In this document: positions 25,759 to 34,406 of the stretch, in pieces
Layout: every line of letters begins with the position of its first letter
Numbering within the stretch: position 1 is the first letter of the stretch
DNA from: an uncultured Erysipelotrichaceae bacterium
Lineage (GTDB): Bacteria > Bacillota_I > Bacilli_A > Erysipelotrichales > Erysipelotrichaceae
Reading direction: 5' to 3'
Length of the DNA stretch: 41,485 nt
Assembly: GCA_934699415.1 (NCBI GenBank)
Contig: CAKUWO010000007.1
Span: 1 to 41,485, forward strand
Translations under genes and position numbers: made by a program
Notes under the pieces: generated by a model
What the model was told of the DNA's origin: nothing
The model's input: the letters and a program-made list of their open reading frames with translations, nothing else
Database searches by the model: none

Positions 25759-26571
25759 TTATTCCACATAAAACATGATTTTAGTTAAATATTCTTTTTC
25801 ATCACCAGTGGATAAAGAGTCATTAATAGCGAATTCATAGGCGTTTGAGATGATTTTAAGTTTATGTTTTTTAACATATTCTAAAATCTTATTATAAGTT
25901 TTACTAATTGATAAATAATCACCACTATGATATCCAACAACACATTTACCACTAGGTATCTCTTTAGCCCCATCAAGGTCACACTCTTCGATAGGTAAGA
26001 AAGCATAAGAAGCTTTTATATATTCACCTTTTTTAATATTAGATAAAGGTACAATAACTCCACTTTGGAAAAAGACTGGTAAATGTTGTTTAAAAGAGCG
26101 CACAAAGATCTTTTTTGTGGCAATACTAACCATATCTAAGGTATATGGTTTATCTACTTCTTGTAATAAAAGATATTGTTTATCAATATTTTCTAAATGA
26201 ATCTTTTGGTTATGAGTGATATTTGAACTAAGTTCTAATTGATTGCAACGATGAATTAAACGGCTTTTAATAAGTTCCAATTCTTTAATTTGATTATCAA
26301 TAATCGTTAATTGTTTATGCATTGCAATAAGTGAAGAATCAAGATTATAGTTTTTCATATGGTTTTTAATTTCATCTAAGGAAAAACCAACTTTCTTCAT
26401 AACACAAATAGTATCTAAAAAATCCAATTGATTAGCACTATAATAACGATAACCATTAAGAGGATCGATATAAGCTGGTTTAAATAAACCAATTTTGTCA
26501 TAAAAGATTAATGTTTGTCGTGAGATATTTTGGTGTTTAGACAATTCACCAATTGAGAAATATTTATTCAT
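25759..26571 (-). CDS. MerR-family regulator with effector-binding domain
   Basis: The 270-residue protein has an N-terminal MerR winged helix: FSIGELSKHQNISRQTLIFYDKIGL, then LNGYRYYS. A long dimerising coiled coil (about residues 80-115) and a GyrI/BmrR-like effector domain (about 120-270) follow. This layout is that of multidrug-sensing regulators such as BmrR. It is divergent from the YitT remnant, and the intervening promoter has the 19-bp spacer that MerR proteins activate. The effector is unknown, and its likely target gene is now broken. Confidence 0.9.
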   Translation of the reverse strand: MNKYFSIGELSKHQNISRQTLIFYDKIGLFKPAYIDPLNGYRYYSANQLDFLDTICVMKKVGFSLDEIKNHMKNYNLDSSLIAMHKQLTIIDNQIKELELIKSRLIHRCNQLELSSNITHNQKIHLENIDKQYLLLQEVDKPYTLDMVSIATKKIFVRSFKQHLPVFFQSGVIVPLSNIKKGEYIKASYAFLPIEECDLDGAKEIPSGKCVVGYHSGDYLSISKTYNKILEYVKKHKLKIISNAYEFAINDSLSTGDEKEYLTKIMFYVE

Positions 26572-26580
26572 GTTTACCCC

Positions 26581-26611
26581 TTGACCTTATAGCAACTATA
26601 CAGTTTAAAAT
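26581..26611 (+). promoter_or_regulatory. MerR-type promoter with 19-bp spacer
   Basis: TTGACC (26581-26586) and TAAAAT (26606-26611) are separated by 19 bp. The spacer holds the dyad TATAG-CAA-CTATA. Over-long spacers with a central dyad are the hallmark of promoters remodelled by MerR proteins. It points toward the YitT remnant. Confidence 0.7.
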
Positions 26612-26643
26612 CTTTAAGTGTAAAGACTATAAGAGGAAACTTT

Positions 26644-27213
26644 ATGAAATCTAAATTATTAACTTTGTGACATAAGATGATTGAAGATCTTTCCTTGAAG
26701 AAAATAACACTTATTATGTTAGGAGCGATGATTTTCAGTTTTGGTATTCATAATATTCACCAGCGCACCAGTATTACTGAAGGTGGCGTTATTGGACTGA
26801 TTCTTCTGATTGAACATTGGCTTAAAATATCACCAGCCTATATCACTCCTATTCTTGATATCAGCTGTTATTTATTAGCTTTAAAATATCTTGGTGCTAA
26901 TTTAATTAAAATATCTATTATTTCAACTTTCTTTGTATCAAGTTTTTATAAGCTTTGGGAACTATTTCCACCAATGCTTCCCGATTTAAATAATCACCCT
27001 TTGTTAGTGGCTGCTTTTGGTGGTTTATTTGTTGGGGTTGGAGTTGGTTTAATTGTAAGACAGGGAGGATCAAGTGGTGGGGATGATGCCCTGGCTTTAT
27101 CAATATCAAAGGTAAACAAATGGCGTTTGTCTTTTGCTTACATGTTTACCGATGTTGAGGTATTAGTATTATCATTGAGCCATATTCCATTTATGCGTAT
27201 AACCTATTCTTTT
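26644..27213 (+). pseudogene. YitT-family membrane protein, nonsense codon and truncated 3' end
   Basis: An AGAGGAAA site precedes ATG 26644, which reads MKSKLLTL and then TGA (26668-26670). The same frame continues HKMIEDLSLKK into a clear YitT (DUF161) membrane protein with IRQ/VRQGGSSGGDDALAL and five hydrophobic segments. Most likely a TGG Trp codon became TGA. An internal ATG at 26677 could restart translation, but it lacks a good ribosome site. After about residue 190 (SFIADTL) similarity ends and unrelated DNA follows, so the last helix is lost. The gene lies under the MerR-type promoter. Confidence 0.7.
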
Positions 27214-27215
27214 AT

Positions 27216-27835
27216 TGCGGATACCCTAAAAAAGCTTTTGAGACGGCGATTCGCAAAGTCAGCAAAGATAATAAACTGCCATCAAAAATCTCTAGTATGT
27301 ATTTGACGGAAGTGGTTTTCTTCCAAAATCCTACTTACCTTAGCGAATATGGAATGCAGATATCGAAACAAATTGAAAGATATGTCTATCTAAATGACCA
27401 GAAAGTTCCGTTTATGATTCTTGAGTATGCTAAAAAGGCTTTGGATTCATGGTCTAATGATGATAACAGCACAAGGCTGTGCTATAGTCAACAAATTAGA
27501 ATCTATCTTTATGATGCTCAAAAGCGGATGATGGATATAAAACTCAGTGAACAGGTTAAAAAAATATCACCAAGAAAATCAAGGAATTCTTAGTTAATAA
27601 CCCTGATTACGAATATATTGGTGAAAGCAAATTAGAGCTGTGTCGCATTAAGGGCAATACCTTAGAGATTATCTTTTGTGGTGACAAAAATCTTGATAAT
27701 CGTTATTTGATTGGCCAAGCGCAACTTTATCGCTATTATCTTTTAAGCGGATATCCCTATGATCTAAATATCAAATTTAAAATTATTGATGATGATGAAT
27801 TTACTAGCATCATAAATGCAAATAATTTGATATAA
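27216..27835 (+). pseudogene. Unidentified broken ORF fused to the YitT remnant
   Basis: One frame gives PKKAFETAIRKVSKDNKLP through LTEVVFFQNPTYLSEYGMQ to KKISPRKSRNS (stop near 27593). The adjacent frame continues naturally as KKIKEFLVNNPDYEYIGESK through LIGQAQLYRYYLLSGYPYDL to NANNLI (stop 27835). A single frameshift near 27565 therefore splits a protein of about 205 residues, and its N-terminus is missing. I do not recognise the family. It ends 12 bp before tRNA-Gln. Confidence 0.55.
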
Positions 27836-27847
27836 CAAATAAGGTTT

Positions 27848-27923
27848 TGGGATATAGCCAAGCGGTAAGGCAGCAAGCTCTGAACCTGCCATTTCGTTGG
27901 TTCGAATCCAACTATCCCAGCCA
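27848..27923 (+). tRNA. tRNA-Gln (anticodon CTG)
   Basis: The cloverleaf has acceptor TGGGATA/TATCCCA, D arm GCC..GGC with GG in the loop, anticodon stem GCAAG/CCTGC with loop CTCTGAA (anticodon CTG, 27880-27882), T arm GTTGG-TTCGAAT-CCAAC, discriminator G, and an encoded CCA. One A-C mismatch occurs at the fourth pair of the anticodon stem. The elements agree with bacterial tRNA-Gln. Reading CAG with a dedicated CUG isoacceptor is less usual in AT-rich Firmicutes. Confidence 0.93.
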
Positions 27924-27934
27924 AATTATCTTAT

Positions 27935-27957
27935 ACACCCAATAAGGGTGTTTTTTA
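27935..27957 (+). terminator. Intrinsic terminator after tRNA-Gln
   Basis: ACACCC-AATAA-GGGTGT followed by TTTTT, 12 bp after the tRNA. Confidence 0.88.
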
Positions 27958-27976
27958 ATGTTGGGCCAACATTTTA

Positions 27977-28870
27977 TTAAATCCATGATTTACTATTTGT
28001 CGACCATATCTTATCAAAATCCAAACAGTCGATGTTTTCAACTATTGGTAATAATAAGTTTCGACATTGATTTAAAACGACTACAAAACTAGCTTATATT
28101 TCGATATGCTTTTTCTTGATGAATAATTTCCATCTTGTTTGTTGGATAGGGTCGCTAATATATATCTGAAAATGAAACGATATCATTAAAAGTAGTGCTG
28201 CGGTTTGTGAAAGTTTCTTTAACAGCACTCAACAGTTTTTGCCCAGATAAATCATAATTGTTCGATATACAGTAGATATCCAAAAAAATCTTTGTATCGG
28301 CTATTAAATAATCCCTAAGAAACAAAAGCTTCAAATTTTTCGGCAACAACCGAATATACGGAATAAGCAAATATGTTCGGTATATCCATATTAAGTAAAA
28401 CAGGAAAATCAATTGAAGATCTTTTAGGATAGATGACGTCGCCAAAGCCAATATCAATTGATACAGGAATTGATGTCTTATCTAGAAAAGTTTTAATTGA
28501 AACATTGACATCATGATACTCCTTGAATTCAGAAATGCTCCTAACTTTTAAAGAACTTAAGTCAAATTTAATTGCATCATCATTTTGGATGGAAAAAAAG
28601 CTCTGAGAAAACGTATGCAATAATAACGGTATCGTTGGAAATATTGCTTGCCAAAAAATCAATATCTTGGGTAATCCTTGAATAATTGCGGTCGTATAAA
28701 GCATATAGAAATATACCGCCTTTCAAGATGAATAAATCCCTATATCGAGAGATTGAAATACGATAAATCGTTCTTTCAAGTGCATATAGAATTAAACAAT
28801 TTTGGATAGTTATATTTTGTTTTTCAGCTAATGATTTAAGTTGTTGTTTAACTGAGTCTGCAGATACTAT
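27977..28870 (-). pseudogene. AbiEii-type nucleotidyltransferase toxin, decayed
   Basis: Minus-strand blocks appear in order across several frames: VKQQLKSLAEKQNIT, RDLFILKGGIFLYALYDRN, ITQDIDFLASNIS, then VSIDIGFGDVIYPKR, AYSVYSVVAEKFEAFV, MKDFYDIY-like YDIYCIS, and SDPIQQTRWKLFIKKKHIE. These are AbiEii (type IV toxin, nucleotidyltransferase fold) motifs, including the KGG and DIDF catalytic region. Frameshifts lie near 28610, 28320 and 28160, a stop interrupts the C-terminus, and the start codon is lost. It overlaps the end of the antitoxin remnant, as in intact abiE operons. Confidence 0.8.
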
Positions 28871-29449
28871 AGTAGTACCTCCATGTAAGTCTTGAGTGTT
28901 TTGCAGAACCTCAACTCTTTTGTATAAGATATGAGATTATTGAGATGCTTATCGTTTTTTCTTAAGTATCTAACTATTATTTCCTTTGTTTGTTCAATTC
29001 CTATTTTTTCACGAAAAAAAATAATATCAGCAACCATTTTATCGATATCGTAGATATAGAAAAAGCCCATATTAATTGCGATTCTTTTGATTCCAGCTCG
29101 GTGCCGTTTATCTGAGTAATGATATATATTAATGTTTGGCCAATTTGGTAAAAGTGCGTACCTTATCTTTTTTTGTAAATAGCGATATCAATACCTTGGG
29201 GTATAGAATTTGTCAAACCGTAATATGATGCCGCACTTAGAAGTCACACGACTCCTTTGGTAAAAAAACGTTAGCATAAACTGGTTCATTATAATCACCT
29301 TTAAAGTTAAGGTTTTCATAGTTACGACGATTAAGTTTATTTAAACGATCATCATTAACAAGCTTAACTATTTGATAATAGCTAAGCCCCATAGCCTTAA
29401 GTTCCCGAATCGAAAATGTCATCTGCGCATCATTTAGTTCATTAATCAT
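28867..29449 (-). pseudogene. AbiEi-type antitoxin, decayed
   Basis: The N-terminal part (29237-29449) has a winged helix-like start, MTFSIRELKAMGLSYYQIVK. The C-terminal part, in another frame, runs from NINIYHYSDKRHRAGIKRI through MGFFYIYDIDKMVADIIFFR to LKTYMEVLL, the usual AbiEi end (28867-29110). The middle (about 29110-29236) has lost its frame. Order and overlap with the toxin remnant match abiEi-abiEii defence operons, so a phage-defence module once stood beside tRNA-Gln. Confidence 0.75.
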
Positions 29450-29601
29450 TACAAAACCTCTTTAATAAAAGACGGTTAAAAATCATTTCTAATAAGAGCT
29501 GATATATCGGAATGTTAAGTGTATAAGGGGCTTATCTTTTGACATAAAAATACCACCTTGACTAGAAGATGGTATTGATAATAATTATAAATTTGCTGAT
29601 T

Positions 29602-31011
29602 TTAGCACATTCCTAACATCTGCCAGAAAGGAACACAAAGCATAAATCCAATTAGACAGATAATCATGTAGGCAATATCTGCAAACAAGAGTTTAGAAGG
29701 ATTGATATTTTCCTCACCTCCAACTGCTCCAATACAAATCAACATATTTGGATGAACATATAGTGGATAGAATACAACGCTGCATCCATAAACAACGAAG
29801 GCTGCAATCCAAGGATCCATGCCCAAGTTAGTAGCTAAAGGAACAAGAATGGATACCAGTAAGACATTGACTGCTACTTGGTCAACCACAACTCTAAGGG
29901 CGAAAGAAATTAAACAGATAACCAGGACAAAGATATATGGATTAGTCAAAGTCTTAGTAATTGGCTCTAAAATTGTAACTAACCAAGTTGTTACACCAGC
30001 TTCCTTGAAAACACTTCCCATACCTAGGGCTACTCCGATAAAGACAACCAAAGGCCACAAAGTCTTGGTAACAAACTCGTTTGGACCAATGACTTTTGTA
30101 AAAGTTAAAACACACATTGCAATTAAAGCTGTAACTACCGAACCAATACCGGTCTGTCTTTCAAAGACGAACATTATAAGACAAGCAGCACTGACAAGAG
30201 CAGTGATTAATTCATCTTTACTTAGTGCTCCAAGCGATTTAAATTGTTCATTAATATATTCTTTGGAGATCTTTTTAGCACTAGTTTCTTTACAGAAGAA
30301 TTTAATATACAGATAGAATAGAACGGTTACCACGATATCCCATGGCAGACCTCTGATAAACCAGGTCATAAAGGTGTAAGTGGATTGAGTATCAGCTGGT
30401 AACTGACCTAAAATCATGTATGATTGGAAAGAGGAAGATAGAAAGAAGTTTCCTGAGATATTAAAGCCTAGCCAAAGTGCTAATAATAATCCCAATCTCC
30501 CCATGCTGCGCTTTGGTAGTTCTAACTCATCAGCAATTCCTAGCGCTAATGAACCCATGATTGCACACTTCGCTGTTGTTGATGGAATTAGTGGCGAAAT
30601 AATAATTCCCATAATGATGATTGCCAATACTTGACCATTATAAGTTGGTTTAAAAAACTTCAGCGATAGTAAAGAAAGGCGCTTTAATAAACCGGATTTA
30701 TTAACAGCCGCTCCTAAGCCGAGTACTCCAATAATTAACCACCAAGTGGTGCTACTGTATCCTGAAAAAGCTGTGGTAAAAGGAACCGAACCACTTACAA
30801 ACCATAAGACGCACATCATTAATCCAACAGCATATGATGGTGCAAGACCAATAACAAGGTTGGCGATTCCCCAGACAGCTATTCCTAGTACATGAATGGC
30901 CTGAGTTGATAAACTCTCACTCGCCGGCAACATATAAACAGCAATACCAGCGATAATCGAAAGGACTTCAACAATATACTTAAAAGTCATTGATTGCTTT
31001 TTTTCTGACAT
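29602..31011 (-). CDS. DASS-family (SLC13-type) anion transporter
   Basis: The 469-residue protein has about 12 membrane segments. It has the divalent anion:sodium symporter/CitT-like pattern: paired halves each with a hairpin, SPLIPSTTAKCAIMGSLALGIADEL in the first half and the VVDQVAVNVLLVSILVPLATNLG region in the second, corresponding to the SNT-type substrate loops. Substrates of the family include di- and tricarboxylates and sulfate. Which applies here is not visible. AAAGGAGATATT precedes the ATG. It follows a DMT pseudogene and a gamma-glutamyltransferase gene in the same direction. Confidence 0.85.
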   Translation of the reverse strand: MSEKKQSMTFKYIVEVLSIIAGIAVYMLPASESLSTQAIHVLGIAVWGIANLVIGLAPSYAVGLMMCVLWFVSGSVPFTTAFSGYSSTTWWLIIGVLGLGAAVNKSGLLKRLSLLSLKFFKPTYNGQVLAIIIMGIIISPLIPSTTAKCAIMGSLALGIADELELPKRSMGRLGLLLALWLGFNISGNFFLSSSFQSYMILGQLPADTQSTYTFMTWFIRGLPWDIVVTVLFYLYIKFFCKETSAKKISKEYINEQFKSLGALSKDELITALVSAACLIMFVFERQTGIGSVVTALIAMCVLTFTKVIGPNEFVTKTLWPLVVFIGVALGMGSVFKEAGVTTWLVTILEPITKTLTNPYIFVLVICLISFALRVVVDQVAVNVLLVSILVPLATNLGMDPWIAAFVVYGCSVVFYPLYVHPNMLICIGAVGGEENINPSKLLFADIAYMIICLIGFMLCVPFWQMLGMC

Positions 31012-31040
31012 AATATCTCCTTTCTAATCGGTTTTGATTG

Positions 31041-31872
31041 TCACAAAAAAGAAACAAAATATGATAATAACCCCAATAGTGATAAACCACTAAGGGTAAC
31101 ATTGAAAATCAAACGATCCCAAATTAGTGCCAAAGCAGATTCAATAATGCAGATAAATCCGACTTACGATGATGGGACACCGCTTTGGACTCCCTTGAAT
31201 AAACAATACATTGGGACGATATTGGAAGTAATAGCCGCTATGGAAATTATTCCAAATGCTTTAAGATCAATGCTTTGCCAGTTTCCTGAAAGCATAAGGT
31301 AGACAAGCAAAGACGAGGCAACCAGTAAGTGAAGAATAAAAGACAATTTGTAATGGACCAACTTCACACATACTCCTACGTTCTTGCGAAATAATATAAA
31401 TAGCGAAACTTAAAGCTGAGCCAATTCCCAATAATGGACCAGTTAAATTTAAAGTTCCACCACCCGATACAAGCGCAAGGCCTGTAAGCATTAATGCAGC
31501 AGCAAGCATTTTAGACTTACTAATCTTCTCTTTAAAGAAGATATAACTTAATGCCACCACCACAAGTGGATAGGAGAAATTTAAAAGACAGGCAAGTCCA
31601 ACCGATATATAACTTGTTGTCAAAGAATATAACAGTAGGGTAAAAAGGCTACCAAAAGGGCCAAGTAAACAGACAGCTTTCATTTGGCTATCCGACAACT
31701 TGAATTGTTGCCTTGCAAGCAAAAGTATGATGGCGCTAAACAGGCTTGTAAGTCCTAGGCGAACAAAGGTTATTTGAACGATACTAAGACTTGTATCACT
31801 AAGCAAGCCTGTCCATACACCAGTCAGAGAAAATCCAATTGCTGAAATGATAATTAGTAATCTTCCTATAAT
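31041..31872 (-). pseudogene. EamA/DMT-family transporter, broken
   Basis: The frame begins IIGRLLIIISAIGFSLTGVW directly after a stop codon, with no normal start. It continues through EamA repeats (PLVVVALSYIFFKEKISKSK, then the second-domain start LLGIGSALSFAIYIISQE). Near 31300 the frame shifts to LKAFGIISIAAITSNIVPMY, then meets TAA where the family normally reads 'SS.VGFI'. The remaining VGFICIIESALALIWDRLIF tail follows in frame to 31041. A missing start, a frameshift and a stop codon make it non-functional. It lies between the gamma-glutamyltransferase and DASS genes. Confidence 0.8.
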
Positions 31873-31896
31873 CTAAAAGATTGATTAATAATGGCA

Positions 31897-33543
31897 CTAT
31901 CTGCCGATAATGCAGCCATCTCCTCGACCATCACTGCCGCCAACCAAAACATTATCGTCAGTTAACATAATGATTTGACCACGGCCAAACGGACGATCGG
32001 CGTATCCGCCAGTATAGGCATTCATGACATTTAGTTTATGCCCTTTGAATTCAAGATCTTCTAACGTTGCAGGATTGAAACCATCTTCTATATCAAATTG
32101 AACACCAGCATTCCAGCAGAATCTAGGTGCATCAAGAGCTTCTTGAGGATTCATATGGAAATCAATCAAATTCATTGCCACTTGTAGATGACCTTGAGGT
32201 TGCATATAACCACCCATTACTCCAAATGGACCGACTGGTTTATCGTCTTTCATTAAGAAAGCTGGAATAATTGTTTGATAAGGTTTTTTGTGGGGACCAG
32301 CATTATTGACATGGCCTTCTTCCACCACAAATGATCCACCACGAGCTTGAAGAACGAGGCCGTATTCTGGAATGACGACAGCTGAACCAAATGGAGTGAA
32401 GCAGGATTGGATCATTGAAATCATATGACCTTCAGTATCAGCGGCACAGAAATAGCAGGTATCACAAGCATCAGGATTGCCAGCTTTAAAATCTTGCGCT
32501 ACTGTTTCATCAATTAATGATCGACGTTTAGCGGCATACTTTGGATCTAGAAGCATATCGCAAGTAACCTTGGTCATATAGCCAGGATCACCAACATATT
32601 TTTTAGCGTCCGCAAAAGCCAACTTGATAGCTTCCATCTGCAGATGTGATGTTCTTGGAGTTCCGAAATCATTTTCACCGAACTTATAATCATCAAGAAT
32701 ATTAGCGGCAATTAAAGCGGTAATACCTTGGCCATTTGGAGGAAGTTCACAAATATCGTAGCCATGATAATTAGTTCTCAATGGTTCATGGATTACAGGT
32801 TTGAAGTTTTCAAAGTCGACCATTTTCCAAAGACCACCGTTTTTGTCGGATTCCCGAACAATCGCTCTAGCAACATCACCACCACCATATAAACAAGCGC
32901 CATCAGTCGCAACAACTTCTTTTAAGAAGCGAGCCATACCTGGATACTTGACAATGCTTCCAGGTTTAGGTGCTCTGCCACCAGGGAAGAAAGTGTCATC
33001 AAAGTTTTTAAGCATATCTTCATTTAAATTAGCTTTTAAGATATTGCGCCATTTATTAAATGATGCGACAACATAAGGTGTGATAGGATGACCTTCTTCA
33101 GCCGCTTTAATAGCTGGAGCTGCTACCTCAGCAAGGCTTTTAGTGCCATAACGTTTTAATAGTTCAATCCAGCCGGCAACACAGCCAGGAATGGTTGTGC
33201 AATCCCAACCACCTAAAGGAATTTTCCCTTCATAACCTTTTGACTTGACATATTCTTCCGTCAATCCATATGGCGACCAACCAGAAGAAGACATGCCTTC
33301 AAGCTTATCTTTGTTCCAGACGATGGCAAAATTATCAGAGCCAAAAGTGGTAGCAGCAGGTTCGACGACTGGCAGCATGATGGCAACAGCGACGCAGGCA
33401 TCGATGGCATTTCCTCCAGCTTCCATGATTTTCATACCAGCCTCAGTTGCTAGTGGGTGAGAGGATGCGACCATACCGTGTTTGGCATATACTGATCGTC
33501 TCCGAGAGTTAAAACGATAACTATAAGGATTAAAGTTGAGCAT
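31897..33543 (-). CDS. Gamma-glutamyltransferase family protein (YwrD-like)
   Basis: The 548-residue Ntn-hydrolase precursor cleaves itself to expose a catalytic Thr. The likely nucleophile is T362 in DACDTCYFCAAD, giving a large and a small subunit. Other family blocks are MVASSHPLATEAGMKIMEAGGNAIDA, ELPPNGQGITALIAA, and the small-subunit GGYMQPQGHLQVAMNLID. No signal peptide is seen, so it acts in the cytoplasm, as in the YwrD-like branch. Substrates are gamma-glutamyl compounds, and the exact one is unknown. The gene is divergent from two TetR genes across an operator-rich region. Confidence 0.9.
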   Translation of the reverse strand: MLNFNPYSYRFNSRRRSVYAKHGMVASSHPLATEAGMKIMEAGGNAIDACVAVAIMLPVVEPAATTFGSDNFAIVWNKDKLEGMSSSGWSPYGLTEEYVKSKGYEGKIPLGGWDCTTIPGCVAGWIELLKRYGTKSLAEVAAPAIKAAEEGHPITPYVVASFNKWRNILKANLNEDMLKNFDDTFFPGGRAPKPGSIVKYPGMARFLKEVVATDGACLYGGGDVARAIVRESDKNGGLWKMVDFENFKPVIHEPLRTNYHGYDICELPPNGQGITALIAANILDDYKFGENDFGTPRTSHLQMEAIKLAFADAKKYVGDPGYMTKVTCDMLLDPKYAAKRRSLIDETVAQDFKAGNPDACDTCYFCAADTEGHMISMIQSCFTPFGSAVVIPEYGLVLQARGGSFVVEEGHVNNAGPHKKPYQTIIPAFLMKDDKPVGPFGVMGGYMQPQGHLQVAMNLIDFHMNPQEALDAPRFCWNAGVQFDIEDGFNPATLEDLEFKGHKLNVMNAYTGGYADRPFGRGQIIMLTDDNVLVGGSDGRGDGCIIGR

Positions 33544-33563
33544 ATAATAGTTCCCCCTTTCTG

Positions 33564-33609
33564 AAGTGAACCCCTAAAGTTGGACAAACTTAGGAGGTTC
33601 ACTTTTTTA
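33564..33609 (+). repeat. Hairpin resembling two abutted IS3-type ends
   Basis: AAGTGAACC pairs with GGTTCACTT, and inside it CCTAAAGTT pairs with AACTTAGG with a bulged base. The arm TGAACCCCTAAAGTTGGACA looks like a terminal repeat of IS3-family elements, so this may be two IS ends left joined. The plus-strand side ends in TTTTTT, so it could also act as a terminator, though no plus-strand gene precedes it. Confidence 0.45.
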
Positions 33610-33694
33610 TATCCCAATTTTCTCTGACCTCACAATAAAATGAATTTAGCTTTCACACAAATGACTAATTAGCGCTTTTTATAAAAAATAAAAC

Positions 33695-33767
33695 ACTTTT
33701 AAGTTAAAAGTTCGATTATCAAAATTAAGCGACTTTTAGACCATAAAGTGTTCAAAAATGGACTTTT
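33695..33767. promoter_or_regulatory. Cluster of ACTTTT/AAAAGT operator-like repeats
   Basis: A perfect 17-bp palindrome ACTTTTAA-G-TTAAAAGT lies at 33695-33711. More half-sites follow: ACTTTT at 33732, TAAAGT at 33744-33749 and ACTTTT at 33762. They lie between the divergent gamma-glutamyltransferase and TetR genes and just upstream of the TetR -10 box. Size and symmetry suit a TetR-family operator. Binding is inferred. Confidence 0.55.
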
Positions 33768-33790
33768 ATAAAACTATAGTTTCATATCTT

Positions 33791-33799
33791 TGATATAAT
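33791..33799 (+). promoter_or_regulatory. Extended -10 promoter of the TetR pair
   Basis: TGA-TATAAT with TATAAT at 33794-33799. It includes the ATG at 33798, so the real start codon must be further downstream (33825). Confidence 0.55.
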
Positions 33800-33824
33800 G
33801 TGGAAAAACAGAGGTCGTAACTCA

Positions 33825-34406
33825 ATGAAAACCGAAGATAAACGCATCACACGTTCAAAAAAAGCTCTCAAAATGGCTTTTATCAATCTTTTAAAAACTA
33901 ATAGTTTTAAAGACATTAGTATTAATGATATTTCGTTGGAAGCAGGCTATGCTAAATCAACATTCTATCGTCAATACAGAGATAAGTATGAGTTTGTTGA
34001 TTCAATAATGGAAGATGAAATTGCCAGCATGAAAAATATCATGGACGAATTTATTTCAAGCCACAACAGTAAAGAACAATGGACAAGAGAAATTATTCAA
34101 GAATATCGAGAGTTTCGTTTCAACTATGTCTATCGTGAAAAGGATTTGTACAAGGCCTTATTCACTTATGATTGTTTTAAAGCCTTTCCGCATATGTTGT
34201 CAAATATGATTTACAATCATCAAATTAAACAATTTCCACTACCAAATGCCCCAACAATTGGCAATAAGGATTTTATGGAATTTATTTTCTCATATATCTT
34301 TGTCGATATTATTTCATATTGGATTAAAACCGATTTTCAATATTCATCACACATTATAGCAGAGTTATTTTTGAATATTTCGCTTGTAGGTGATGATAAT
34401 GAATAG
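33825..34406 (+). CDS. TetR/AcrR-family regulator
   Basis: I choose ATG 33825, with AGAGG about 10 bases upstream, because the in-frame ATG at 33798 is part of the -10 box. The product of 193 residues starts MKTEDKRITRSKKALKMAF. The HTH region DISINDISLEAGYAKSTFYRQYRDKYEFVDSI is typical of TetR regulators of the DhaS-like group. The C-terminal ligand domain has the QEYREFRFNYVYREKDLYKALF region. It is likely autoregulated through the ACTTTT repeats and may control the divergent gamma-glutamyltransferase cluster. It overlaps the next gene by 8 bp. Confidence 0.88.
   Translation: MKTEDKRITRSKKALKMAFINLLKTNSFKDISINDISLEAGYAKSTFYRQYRDKYEFVDSIMEDEIASMKNIMDEFISSHNSKEQWTREIIQEYREFRFNYVYREKDLYKALFTYDCFKAFPHMLSNMIYNHQIKQFPLPNAPTIGNKDFMEFIFSYIFVDIISYWIKTDFQYSSHIIAELFLNISLVGDDNE

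Noticed and set aside
26668..26670. TGA read as tryptophan (mollicute code)
   Set aside because: Trp in gyrA and other genes is TGG, and TGA ends intact genes such as the second TetR gene, so the standard code applies.
29819..30316. 165-codon plus-strand ORF inside the DASS transporter gene
   Set aside because: It is antisense to a well-supported membrane protein gene, with low-complexity composition from hydrophobic codons on the other strand.
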